Of a stretch of DNA of 64,000 nucleotides, positions 25,946-33,560 are shown piece by piece. The DNA is from Ilumatobacter sp. (GTDB lineage: Bacteria; Actinomycetota; Acidimicrobiia; Acidimicrobiales; Ilumatobacteraceae): the NCBI GenBank assembly GCA_018666235.1, contig JABJAB010000095.1, forward strand, positions 1 through 64,000, written 5' to 3'. The notes under the pieces are model-generated. The model saw only the letters and a list, made by a program, of their open reading frames with translations, did no database searches and was not told where the DNA came from. Each line of letters begins with the position of its first letter. Position 1 is the stretch's first letter. The translations under genes and the position numbers were made by a program.

Positions 25946-26215
25946 TCACCAGGCAATCTCAGGGAGGCCGTACGTGACGCACAAGCCGGCTCCGTTGAGC
26001 AACAGCATCGACATGACGATCAGGCCGACGGTGAATACCCGCCGCGGCGTCCGATCAGCAGCCGACATCTGAGGCACGGGCATGTACCACTCAGGCAGCA
26101 ACTCGGCGCCCGCCGATTCCTGTCCGAACGCAACAGCATCAGCAGCAAACGGATCGGCCGGCGAGGCGGCCATTGCGAGTTCGGTCAGTTCGGCGTCGCT
26201 CAGCGGTTCGGCCAT
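25946..26215 (-). CDS. Small single-helix membrane protein
   Basis: Protein of 89 aa: an acidic N-terminal 55 residues followed by one transmembrane helix (VFTVGLIVMSMLLLNGAGLC). No family recognised. TACGAT sits 6 nt before the ATG, a leaderless promoter that supports the start. It converges on the histidine phosphatase gene. Confidence 0.6.
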   Translation of the reverse strand: MAEPLSDAELTELAMAASPADPFAADAVAFGQESAGAELLPEWYMPVPQMSAADRTPRRVFTVGLIVMSMLLLNGAGLCVTYGLPEIAW

Positions 26216-26301
26216 CCATTCATCGTAGAACGCTGACCGAGTGCCACGTCCCGTCGATCGCCGGTGTTTTCAAGCTGTTGATCGGGCCCGGAAACGCAAT
26301 G

Positions 26302-26415
26302 GTGCCGCCAGCGGGACAACAACACAGGTACAGGGCATGATCCCCCAAGCAGTGCGGTGCGACTCACGTCGCCTCGCTTCCGCCGACTCTCCATGTGTTG
26401 CGCCACTGGCGGCAC
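26302..26415. other. Structured intergenic element (possible small RNA)
   Basis: Perfect 10-bp inverted repeat GTGCCGCCAG (26302-26311) / CTGGCGGCAC (26406-26415). Inside it lies a second perfect 7-bp pair CAACACA (26320-26326) / TGTGTTG (26394-26400), and then a small hairpin GCGAC-tcac-GTCGC (26359-26372). Together they could fold into a ~114-nt three-tier rod. It sits in the 371-bp gap 26216-26586, where I see no convincing coding frame. Strand and identity are unknown; it does not match SRP, 6S, RNase P or tmRNA hallmarks that I know. Confidence 0.4.
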
Positions 26416-26508
26416 AAGGTCCCACTCTAGGAACCTCTGCCTGTGGGATGGAAGAGGGACAACCCTGTGAATTACGCGGTGATGTCAGTGGATAGCTGTT
26501 GACGAGCA

Positions 26509-26544
26509 TGTGGACGCAATGTGAACAAGCAGGGTTTGTCCACA
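26509..26544. promoter_or_regulatory. Cluster of DnaA-box-like sequences
   Basis: TTGTCCACA (26536-26544) is the exact actinobacterial consensus DnaA box. TGTGAACAA (26520-26528) is the reverse complement of TTGTTCACA, one mismatch from it. TGTGGACGC (26509-26517) matches 7 of 9 in reverse. Three sites in 36 bp are more than expected by chance. dnaA and dnaN are not here, so this is not the usual oriC position; a regulatory or DnaA-titrating role is possible. Confidence 0.45.
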
Positions 26545-26586
26545 GCCTGTGGTCACGCCCCTGCCGCACTCGACCCGCGAACCAGA

Positions 26587-28905
26587 TCAGCTGGCGACAA
26601 CCACGTCCACCGGAATCCCGTTCAACACTGCTGTTCCCGACAGCGGATCCATCGCTTCGTGGTCGGTGAGCACGTTCGAGTTCACTCCGGCATGTTCGGC
26701 CGCGACGCGCATCTGTGCTCCGGGCGCATCGTGTCCCCAGCCGTGCGGCAAGCTCACCACACCGGGCGTGATGCTGTCGGTGACCTCCACCGGCGCTGTG
26801 ATGGAACCGACGCGTGAGGTGATCGAGGCGGCGCCTCCGTCGCTCAAGCCGAGCAACGCTGCGTCATCGGGGTGCACGTGCAGCGTGCAGCGCGGCTTGC
26901 CCTTCATCAGCACATTGATGTTGTGCATCCACGAATTGTTGCTCCGCAGGTGCCGCCGACCGATGAGCACAAGGCCTCGATCCACAAGCCCCGGAACTGC
27001 TGCAGCAAGACGGTCGAGGTCGTCGATGAACACTGCTGGTGCAAGCTCGACCTTGCCGCTCGGCGTTCGAAGAATCTCGGGCAAGCGGGGCTCGAGCGCC
27101 CCGAAATCGCGGCCGTGTGGACGGTCCAGCAGGTCGTCGAGCGACGTGCCCTCCGGCTCGGAACCGAACCCATCGCCGAACGGGCCACTGCGGAGCATGA
27201 AGTCGAGCATCCGCTCTGGGCCCACCCGCCCTGAGGCGTTGAGTTCGGCCAGAATCTCGTCGGGATCCCGACCATGCAACCCGCTGTGCTCGCTTCGCAC
27301 CGCACCGCGCACCATCGCATCGATCGCCCGGTCATCGGCGAGGGCAGGGTCGGCATCGACGCCCATGCCCTGAGCGACGAGTGTCAGCTTCGAGATGACT
27401 TCCCATTCGTCCGGCTGCCCGTCGAGCGGCAGCACCGGCTCGGAATAGTTGGCGACGTTGCGGACACCAAACTGCAGGAGCAGCAGGTCGTAGTGGCTGC
27501 GCTGGAGCTGCGAAGGCGACGGCAGGATGACATCGGCGTGGCGCGTGGTCTCGTTGAGATACAAGTCGACTGACACCATGAACTCGAGGTCGTCGAATGC
27601 CTCAGCGAGCAATTCGCTGTTCGGATTCGAGCGGAGTGGATTCCCGCCGACGGTGATCATGGCGCGCAACTGGCCTTCGCCAGGTGTGGTGATTTCCTCG
27701 GCAAGCGCTCCGACTGGGTACTCCCCCATGACTTCCGGGTGGCCACTGACGCGTGTCGCACCGCGTCCAATCGCGAACCCGCGACCCGAGCCGCGCTTGC
27801 CGCGCGTCGTGGCTCCGCCCGCCACTGGCATGGCGAACATTGCTCCGCCTGGACGGTCGAGGTTGCCGGTGAGGATGTTCAGCGCATCGATGAGCCAGGT
27901 TGCCGTCGACCCAAACTCGGTGGTGGTCGTACCGATTCGGCCGTACACCGATGCGGTCGTGGCCGCAGCGAGTTCGCGAGCCAACGTGCGGATTGCCTCC
28001 GCGCTGACGCCCGTTGCCGCAACAACCGATTCAGGGGTGAATGGCGCAATCGCCGCAGCGAATTCGTCAAGCCCGTTGAGGTATTCCGCGACGTGCGGAC
28101 CGACGTCGACGAGGCTCTCTGCCACGAGGACATTGCACATCGCTGCGAGCAGCAGTGCATCAGAGCCCGGCCGAATGGCAACCCACTCATCCGCTTCCTC
28201 CGCCGTACGCGAGCGCCTGGGATCGACGACTACCACCTTTCCGCCGCGCTCGCGGATGCGCTCGATTCTCCCCGGGAAGTCAGGAGCAGTACACATGCTG
28301 CCGTTCGATGCGTACGGGTTGGCACCAAGAATCAAGAGATGATCGGTGCGGTCCAGGTCGGGAACCGGCACTGCCACCGGCGACCCGAAGACGTGGCCTG
28401 CCGCGACGTGGCGCGGCATCTGATCGACCGTTGATGCGCTGTAGCGGTTGCGGGTCCCCAGGCCCGTCAGCAGAGTCCGCAGATACATCATCGACGACAA
28501 CGAATGTGCTCCTGCATTGCCGCCATAGACCGCCAGGGACGACCGGCCGTGACGGTCGATGACACCTCCGAGTCCGACCTCGATCTCGGACCACGCCTCG
28601 TCCCAGGTGACCTCAACGTGCACCCCGTCGCGCTTGGCCATGGGAACCCGCAGGCGGTCTGGGTCCTCGTGGAGATGCTTGAGTGTCGACCCCTTGGGGC
28701 AGATGAAGCCCTTCGAGAACACGTCATTCATGTCGCCGCGGATCCGTTGAACCGTCTCGCCACCCGCCCCGTCGGGCTTGAGGGTGATCTCCAATCCGCA
28801 CGTTGCCTCACATAGTGGGCATGTCCGGTACGCGGTTCGTGTCCCGACCTCGACCCCGATGGGGGTCGCAGTTTCGATTGCGGGATCGTTTTCGGTGACG
28901 GCCAT
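26587..28905 (-). CDS. Molybdopterin-dependent oxidoreductase, formate dehydrogenase/nitrate reductase superfamily
   Basis: Cytoplasmic catalytic subunit of 772 aa with no Tat signal. The N-terminal [4Fe-4S] site is CPLCEATCGLEI...FICPKG (near residues 29-68). Bis-MGD domains follow (LLILGANPYASNGSM, VVVVDPRRSRTAEEADEW, ITVGGNPLRSNPNSELL) and a C-terminal molybdopterin-binding barrel. At the position of the Mo-binding Sec/Cys/Ser (VDxCARVUH in FdhF) this protein has VDQMPRHVA, so no usual ligand. There are no electron-transfer subunits next to it. The reaction is undefined; it belongs to the actinobacterial orphan molybdopterin oxidoreductases. Confidence 0.88.
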   Translation of the reverse strand: MAVTENDPAIETATPIGVEVGTRTAYRTCPLCEATCGLEITLKPDGAGGETVQRIRGDMNDVFSKGFICPKGSTLKHLHEDPDRLRVPMAKRDGVHVEVTWDEAWSEIEVGLGGVIDRHGRSSLAVYGGNAGAHSLSSMMYLRTLLTGLGTRNRYSASTVDQMPRHVAAGHVFGSPVAVPVPDLDRTDHLLILGANPYASNGSMCTAPDFPGRIERIRERGGKVVVVDPRRSRTAEEADEWVAIRPGSDALLLAAMCNVLVAESLVDVGPHVAEYLNGLDEFAAAIAPFTPESVVAATGVSAEAIRTLARELAAATTASVYGRIGTTTTEFGSTATWLIDALNILTGNLDRPGGAMFAMPVAGGATTRGKRGSGRGFAIGRGATRVSGHPEVMGEYPVGALAEEITTPGEGQLRAMITVGGNPLRSNPNSELLAEAFDDLEFMVSVDLYLNETTRHADVILPSPSQLQRSHYDLLLLQFGVRNVANYSEPVLPLDGQPDEWEVISKLTLVAQGMGVDADPALADDRAIDAMVRGAVRSEHSGLHGRDPDEILAELNASGRVGPERMLDFMLRSGPFGDGFGSEPEGTSLDDLLDRPHGRDFGALEPRLPEILRTPSGKVELAPAVFIDDLDRLAAAVPGLVDRGLVLIGRRHLRSNNSWMHNINVLMKGKPRCTLHVHPDDAALLGLSDGGAASITSRVGSITAPVEVTDSITPGVVSLPHGWGHDAPGAQMRVAAEHAGVNSNVLTDHEAMDPLSGTAVLNGIPVDVVVAS

Positions 28906-28966
28906 CACCGATGCTCGCAGACACGTCGATCAACCGTCGAGTCTGCCAGTCTGCGAGGATCACGCC

Positions 28967-29647
28967 ATGATCCGTCGCGTCTTCCCCGACTCTGCTGAGA
29001 CGACCATCGAGCAGGCCTACGACGCTCCACTCGGAGCACCGTCGGGTCGACCCTGGGTGGGGTTGTGCATGGTCAGCTCAATCGATGGATCAACCGTGGT
29101 CGACGGCCGAAGCACTGAGTTGTCGAGTGCGAACGACTTGGCTCTCTTACTGGCTCTTCGTCGGCTCGCAGACGTCATCATTGTCGGCGCCGGCACCGTT
29201 CGAGGCGAGGGGTACGGCCCACCCGACATTGCAGGCCAGCGCGTCGGCGTCGTGACCGCGAGCGGCCGCGTCGACACCTCGCTGCCTCTGTTCACCTCGG
29301 GGGCTGGCTTCCTGATCACCACCGATAACGCCAAAGTCGCCGACAATGTCGACAGCATTCGCGCCGGAACGGCCCGCGTCGACCTGCAAGCGGCCGTCAG
29401 CCGCCTCCACGAGGTCCACCCAACGCCACGGTTCGTGCAGGTTGAAGGCGGTGCGCTCCTCAACGGCGCGGCGCTGGATGCCGACCTGTTCGATGAGATC
29501 AATCTGACGACGTCACCGCTGTGTGTCGGTGGCGCAGGACCGCGCCTCGCTACGGGTGCAACCGACCTGGCGCTGCGTTTCGAACTGGCGCAGATGGTGA
29601 TCGACGACCAGTCATTCGTGTTCAGTCGATGGAAGCGATCCCACTGA
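28967..29647 (+). CDS. RibD C-terminal/dihydrofolate reductase-like NADPH reductase
   Basis: Protein of 226 aa with the DHFR-like reductase fold of RibD_C: VGLCMVSSIDGSTVVDGRST near residue 32, ALRRLADVIIVGAGTVRGEGYG near 62, and QVEGGALLNGAALDADLFDEINLTTSPLCVGG (in two parts) near 160. No deaminase domain, so it is a stand-alone reductase acting on a pyrimidine or pterin-like substrate. The role in riboflavin or F420 synthesis is uncertain, as no rib genes are nearby. The start is at the ATG 28967, 61 bp from the divergent molybdopterin gene. Confidence 0.85.
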   Translation: MIRRVFPDSAETTIEQAYDAPLGAPSGRPWVGLCMVSSIDGSTVVDGRSTELSSANDLALLLALRRLADVIIVGAGTVRGEGYGPPDIAGQRVGVVTASGRVDTSLPLFTSGAGFLITTDNAKVADNVDSIRAGTARVDLQAAVSRLHEVHPTPRFVQVEGGALLNGAALDADLFDEINLTTSPLCVGGAGPRLATGATDLALRFELAQMVIDDQSFVFSRWKRSH

Positions 29648-29656
29648 AGCGCCTCC

Positions 29657-30121
29657 TCACACGGATGCTGGGTCGGCCTTTTGCATGAGTTCGAGCTCTC
29701 GGTGGAAGTCTGCTGCAGCGTCGAAGTCCTTATAGACGCTCGCGAACCGCAGGTACGCCACCTCGTCGACAGTGCGGAGTTCCTCCAGCACGACAATTCC
29801 GATGTTTGCGCTCGTGACCTCGGAGCCTTGCAGGCGGAGCGCATCTTCAACCGAGCCCGCAATCTGCTCCAACACGACTGGAGCAACGTCACGACCCTTT
29901 GTGGCTGCGGAGAGGCCGCTGACGAGCTTCTGCCGATCGAATGGCTGGATGCGACCGTCCGATTTGAGGACCGTGAGCGGGGCATGGTCGACCCGCTCGA
30001 ACGTCGTGAATCGATGCGCACAGCTCAGGCATTGCCGGCGGCGGCGAATGGCAGTGTTTTCCTCGGCGATACGCGAATCGACGACCTTCGTTTCGTCGTC
30101 ACGGCAGACCGGGCATTTCAT
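29657..30121 (-). CDS. nrdR: Transcriptional repressor of ribonucleotide reductase genes
   Basis: NrdR senses ATP/dATP and represses nrd operons. The 154-aa protein starts MKCPVCRDDETKVVDSR with the zinc ribbon C3-x2-C6...C31-x2-C34 (RRRRQCLSCAHRFTTFER), then the ATP-cone domain from about residue 46 (VLKSDGRIQPFDRQKLVSG, YLRFASVYKDF). TACAAT lies 7 nt before the ATG, a consensus leaderless promoter. It is next to the LysM/lexA pair, an arrangement common in actinobacteria. Confidence 0.95.
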   Translation of the reverse strand: MKCPVCRDDETKVVDSRIAEENTAIRRRRQCLSCAHRFTTFERVDHAPLTVLKSDGRIQPFDRQKLVSGLSAATKGRDVAPVVLEQIAGSVEDALRLQGSEVTSANIGIVVLEELRTVDEVAYLRFASVYKDFDAAADFHRELELMQKADPASV

Positions 30122-30128
30122 CTGTCCG

Positions 30129-30134
30129 ATTGTA
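30129..30134 (-). promoter_or_regulatory. -10 element of nrdR (leaderless)
   Basis: TACAAT ends 7 nt before the nrdR ATG. It is the best -10 match among the start-proximal hexamers in this window and implies that the transcript starts at or next to the start codon. Confidence 0.55.
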
Positions 30135-30242
30135 GTTCCGCGACTCCTCTCATGCTGGGGCAAGCGGCCTCGCGAGCAACGTGACGCTTGTCCGTCTCGT
30201 CGCTACCGGTCTCACTCGGCGGTGGACGGACTCGACACAGGA

Positions 30243-30704
30243 TCAGGGAAGCCAGACGGCCTGACCGGCCTGAATCTCCACGCCGCCGTTCATCCGGATG
30301 AGCACATCGATGAAACGGTCGCGGTCTACATCGCCGCGGTAGGTGTTGGCAATCGACCACAGCGTGTCGCCTGGCTGGGCAACGTGGACCGACGGGGCGA
30401 CGGCCTCAGCCGCAGCAGCTGACGCTGCCGACGCAGGTGAACCAGCCAGCCCGGCCGACATCCCAACGAGGCCGAGCATGCCGACGATGAGCATCATCGT
30501 TGCAAGGCCACCGACAACCACGCGACGCAGCGCATAGTTCGGCAGGGCCGGGCGCACCATCGCACGAACCTCGGCATGAGCACTGAGCGAGGTAGCGGAC
30601 ACCACACAGGGCAGGCCTCGGTCTGCCACCTGATCACGCACTCGGGCAGCGGCGCCGTGAGGGTTCGTTTGGCGATGCGGTGTAATCAGTAGTGCAGTAC
30701 TCAT
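30243..30704 (-). CDS. LysM-domain membrane protein, likely SOS cell-division inhibitor (YneA/ChiZ-like)
   Basis: Protein of 153 aa: a cytoplasmic N-terminal ~60 residues, one transmembrane helix (VVVGGLATMMLIVGMLGLVG, near residue 62) and a C-terminal LysM domain (VHVAQPGDTLWSIANTYRG...QAGQAVWLP) outside. A LysM protein divergent from lexA with an SOS box is the layout of Bacillus yneA, Corynebacterium divS and Mycobacterium Rv2719c/chiZ, which delay division during DNA damage. Function is inferred from this context. GGGGAGAG precedes the ATG. Confidence 0.82.
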   Translation of the reverse strand: MSTALLITPHRQTNPHGAAARVRDQVADRGLPCVVSATSLSAHAEVRAMVRPALPNYALRRVVVGGLATMMLIVGMLGLVGMSAGLAGSPASAASAAAAEAVAPSVHVAQPGDTLWSIANTYRGDVDRDRFIDVLIRMNGGVEIQAGQAVWLP

Positions 30705-30753
30705 GTCTCTCCCCAACGGATGACGTGCGATGTGTTCGGTTTCGAAGGAACGA

Positions 30754-30769
30754 ATGAACGCTTGTTCGA
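30754..30769. promoter_or_regulatory. LexA (SOS) box upstream of the LysM gene
   Basis: GAAC-GCTT-GTTC core (30756-30767), a perfect match to the actinobacterial LexA palindrome GAAC-N4-GTTC. It lies 50 nt upstream of the LysM start, and the minus strand has TAAGAAT immediately upstream of it, so LexA would cover the transcription start. Confidence 0.82.
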
Positions 30770-30830
30770 TTCTTACCTCATGCAGTGAACCAGGACAGGT
30801 GTTCGATGTCAACCCGTACGTGAGACTTTC

Positions 30831-30846
30831 TCGAACAATCGTTCCC
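30831..30846. promoter_or_regulatory. LexA (SOS) box upstream of lexA
   Basis: GAAC-AATC-GTTC core (30833-30844) within TCGAACAATCGTTCCC, a perfect core palindrome. It ends 11 nt before the -35 of the lexA promoter and explains lexA autoregulation. The same box may also influence the divergent LysM gene. Confidence 0.85.
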
Positions 30847-30857
30847 AGTACAAATGT

Positions 30858-30886
30858 TTGACTCGGCCCCCGCATCACCGTACGCT
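30858..30886 (+). promoter_or_regulatory. lexA promoter, leaderless
   Basis: -35 TTGACT (30858-30863), a 17-bp spacer, -10 TACGCT (30881-30886), then 7 nt to the lexA ATG. The spacing puts the transcript start at the start codon. Confidence 0.65.
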
Positions 30887-30893
30887 GTTCGGT

Positions 30894-31523
30894 ATGGCCC
30901 CCAAGATCAGTGCGCGCCAGCGCGACATCCTTGACTTCATTCAGCAGCAGATCAGCGACCGCGGATTCCCTCCATCGGTGCGCGAAATCGGCGATGCGGT
31001 GGGCCTCACGTCGCCATCAACAGTGCACAGTCACCTCAACACGCTGCAACGTCACGGCTATCTACGGCGCGACCCCAGCAAGCCGCGGGCCATCGAGGTC
31101 CGATACGACTCCAACAGCGGAGCAATGATGGAGAAGCGGCCCGTGCGCCATGTGCCCCTGGTGGGCGATGTCGCAGCAGGCACCGATGTGCTTGCCGAGG
31201 AGAATGTCGAAGAGTTGCTCCCCGTTCCAGCTGACTTTGCCGGCGAAGGCGAGCTCTTCATGCTGCGGGTTCGCGGCGAGTCAATGATCGACGCGGGCAT
31301 CCTCGACGGCGACTACGTGGTCGCCACCCAGATCGACCATCCACACAACGGCGACATTGTCGTCGCTGGTATTCCTGGCGGCGAGGCCACCGTCAAGAGC
31401 TACTCGCGGTCGGGCGCCGAGGTCACACTGACCCCCCACAACCCCACCATGGAACCCATGGTGTTCGGCGCCGACCAGGTCGAGTTGTATGGCAAGGTCG
31501 TCACCGTGATGCGGCGCTACTGA
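30894..31523 (+). CDS. lexA: LexA, SOS repressor and autoprotease
   Basis: Represses DNA-damage genes and cleaves itself when RecA filaments form. The 209-aa protein has the winged helix (ISARQRDILDFIQQQISDRG, then PPSVREIGDAVGLTSPSTVH), the Ala95-Gly96 cleavage site in GDVAAGTD, catalytic Ser130 (GESMID) and Lys168 (ATVKSY). All catalytic parts are present. The ATG at 30894 is preceded by a complete promoter and an SOS box. Its last codons overlap the convergent gene by 7 bp. Confidence 0.97.
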   Translation: MAPKISARQRDILDFIQQQISDRGFPPSVREIGDAVGLTSPSTVHSHLNTLQRHGYLRRDPSKPRAIEVRYDSNSGAMMEKRPVRHVPLVGDVAAGTDVLAEENVEELLPVPADFAGEGELFMLRVRGESMIDAGILDGDYVVATQIDHPHNGDIVVAGIPGGEATVKSYSRSGAEVTLTPHNPTMEPMVFGADQVELYGKVVTVMRRY

Positions 31524-32389
31524 GCAGCGTCGTTCGGTGGCGCCCACGGTGATCGTTGGGCATCGTCCGAACGATCATTCGGCGGCACAGGCAGCGCGGG
31601 CGGCGCGGCGGGTTGCGGAGGCCAGCCAGATGGCGCCTGCGTACTGGGTGCAGCGGGCGGCACTCCGGGCGTATGACTGGGTGGACCCACTGCAGGTTCC
31701 CAACGTTCGGGGCCAGGTGGTGCTGCGGGCATCCCGGGTGGAGCGGTGGGCCAGCCTTGCGGAGCGGTTGGCCACGGTGCAGCGACGGCACCACCAGGGG
31801 CCGGTTTGGGCGAACGGCGTGAGGCGATCATCACTGCGCCACCAATGACCAAGCCAGCGAGTGCTGCGAGCACTGCGCCAAGTTGCATCATGCCAACGCC
31901 ATCTGAAGGGTCTTTCCCGACGGCCACGACGAGCCGAACATCTGTATCGCCAGACACGTCAACCCGAAGGATGTGATCACCGGGCGTTTCAACGCTGAAC
32001 GTTCGAATCGATTCGCCGGTAAAACCGTCAACGTCGTACGTGGTCCCCGATGCATTGGTCAGGACGACGTCATCGCCTGCCGGAGAGGTCATCTCGAGCG
32101 ATACCGCAGGCAAGGAGTCTCCGAGCACGCCGTACGCGCCCTCAACGGCACAGTCGCCGGCGATCGGCACGTCGAAACGACCAGCGGTCTCGATGTACAT
32201 CGTGAATTCTCCGACGGCTTCAAAATCGAGCGTCGTGTCGCATCCACTCGGCGCCCGAGCCAGGTTGCTCACACCATCGGACTGCCGTTGATCAGCCGCG
32301 TACCAGAGCCCGACTGCTGCCAGTAGCCCGATGATCAATACTGCGAGACCGGTACCGAACATTGCACTCTGTTTGCTCGAGGTGGTCAT
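31517..32389 (-). CDS. Hypothetical membrane protein with proline-rich C-terminus
   Basis: Protein of 290 aa: an N-terminal transmembrane helix (GTGLAVLIIGLLAAVGLWYA), a ~120-residue extracytoplasmic beta-rich domain (CDTTLDFEAVGEFTMYIETA), a second helix (LGAVLAALAGLVIGGAVMIA) and an 80-residue Pro/Ala/Trp-rich cytoplasmic tail with repeats such as WPTAPQGWPTAPPGMP. No family is recognised. Such tails often bind partner proteins. It follows dapC on the minus strand and converges on lexA. Confidence 0.7.
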   Translation of the reverse strand: MTTSSKQSAMFGTGLAVLIIGLLAAVGLWYAADQRQSDGVSNLARAPSGCDTTLDFEAVGEFTMYIETAGRFDVPIAGDCAVEGAYGVLGDSLPAVSLEMTSPAGDDVVLTNASGTTYDVDGFTGESIRTFSVETPGDHILRVDVSGDTDVRLVVAVGKDPSDGVGMMQLGAVLAALAGLVIGGAVMIASRRSPKPAPGGAVAAPWPTAPQGWPTAPPGMPAAPPGPERWEPAVGPPSHTPGVPPAAPSTQAPSGWPPQPAAPPALPVPPNDRSDDAQRSPWAPPNDAAQ

Positions 32390-32429
32390 GTTGCTCCGAT
32401 GCGCAGGGTCGGTGGGGTCGGCGTGTCTG

Positions 32430-33560
32430 TCAGGCAGTCGATGCGAGTCGGCGAGCGACGAGATCGATCCGTTCATCAGGTTGTACCACGGCCACCCGAA
32501 CGAAGTTGGCCCCGTCGGCACCATAGAACTCGCCGGGGCTCACCAGAGCGCCACCGTCAGTTGCCAGCCGTTCGGCGAAGTCCCATCCATCAGCAACAGG
32601 AATCCACAGGTAGAAAGCGCCAGCGGGACGAGGAACGTCGATTCCTGCCCACTCGGACAGCACGTCAGCCATCAGTTCGAGGCGACGCCGATAGCGCTCG
32701 CGTTGTTCCTCAACATGAACATCGTCGCCGAAGGCGACCGTCGCTGCAGCCTGCACGGGTCCCGGAATCAACATGCCGCTGTGCTGACGCACGCTGCGCA
32801 GGAAGTCGACGATCGTTGCGTCACCGGCATAGAAGCCGGCACGGGCGCCCGCAAGGTTGGATCGCTTCGACAGCGAGTGCACCGCGACCACACCATCGAG
32901 ACCGTGCTCGAGGATCGTCCGCGGCGCTCCCTCCCAGGTGAACTCGACGTAACACTCATCGGAGAACACCGGAACAGCGTGCTTTCGACCCCATGCCGCA
33001 GCTGCTTCGAGATCGTCAAGTTGACCAGTTGGGTTGCCCGGGCTGTTCACCCACAAGAGCAATGCCCGGTCGATGTCGGCAGCGTCGACCGCACCAAGAT
33101 CAAGAGTCCCGTCCGGGCCGAATGGCACGCCAACCGACCTGCAGCCGCCCAGGGTGGCCCCCATCGCATACGACGGATACGCCACGGCCGGATAGAGCAC
33201 CGTGTCACGATCCGGGTTCATCAGCCGCATGAAGCGTGGCAACGAGGCGACAAATTCCTTCGTCCCGACCGCGGCAGCAATTTGGTCGACGGGAACCTCG
33301 ACACCAAGGCGTCGGGCCATCCAGTTGTGACAAGCTGTTCGGTACTCGAGCGTGCCGGCACTCGGCGGATATGACCGCTCGGCATCACTCGTTCCCAGGG
33401 CTTCGACGACCGCTGCGGGCGGCGCGTCGAACGGGGTGCCGATCGAGAGGTCAACGAGCCCACCGTCGAATGCCGCGCACACCGGCTTGAGCCGATTGAG
33501 CCGGTCGTACGGATACGGCGGCGGATCAAACGGCCCGACGAGCGCCTCGGTGACGCTCAT
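32430..33560 (-). CDS. dapC: Succinyldiaminopimelate transaminase (class I/II aminotransferase)
   Basis: PLP enzyme of the succinylase branch of lysine and meso-diaminopimelate synthesis. The 376-aa protein has the fold-type I landmarks LWVNSPGNPTGQ (near residue 168), FSDECYVEF (Asp and Tyr that contact PLP), and the lysine in SLSKRSNLAGARAGF near residue 231. The neighbour dapF supports DapC over other aminotransferases. Its start overlaps the hflX stop by 4 nt (ATGA-type), placing it last in the miaB-to-dapC run. Confidence 0.87.
   Translation of the reverse strand: MSVTEALVGPFDPPPYPYDRLNRLKPVCAAFDGGLVDLSIGTPFDAPPAAVVEALGTSDAERSYPPSAGTLEYRTACHNWMARRLGVEVPVDQIAAAVGTKEFVASLPRFMRLMNPDRDTVLYPAVAYPSYAMGATLGGCRSVGVPFGPDGTLDLGAVDAADIDRALLLWVNSPGNPTGQLDDLEAAAAWGRKHAVPVFSDECYVEFTWEGAPRTILEHGLDGVVAVHSLSKRSNLAGARAGFYAGDATIVDFLRSVRQHSGMLIPGPVQAAATVAFGDDVHVEEQRERYRRRLELMADVLSEWAGIDVPRPAGAFYLWIPVADGWDFAERLATDGGALVSPGEFYGADGANFVRVAVVQPDERIDLVARRLASTA

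Noticed and set aside
26216..26586. SRP RNA, 6S RNA, RNase P or tmRNA in the intergenic block
   Set aside because: The conserved SRP tetraloop region, RNase P cores and tmRNA tRNA-like ends are not present on either strand.
26587..28905. Selenocysteine formate dehydrogenase
   Set aside because: No in-frame TGA and no Sec/Cys at the ligand position.
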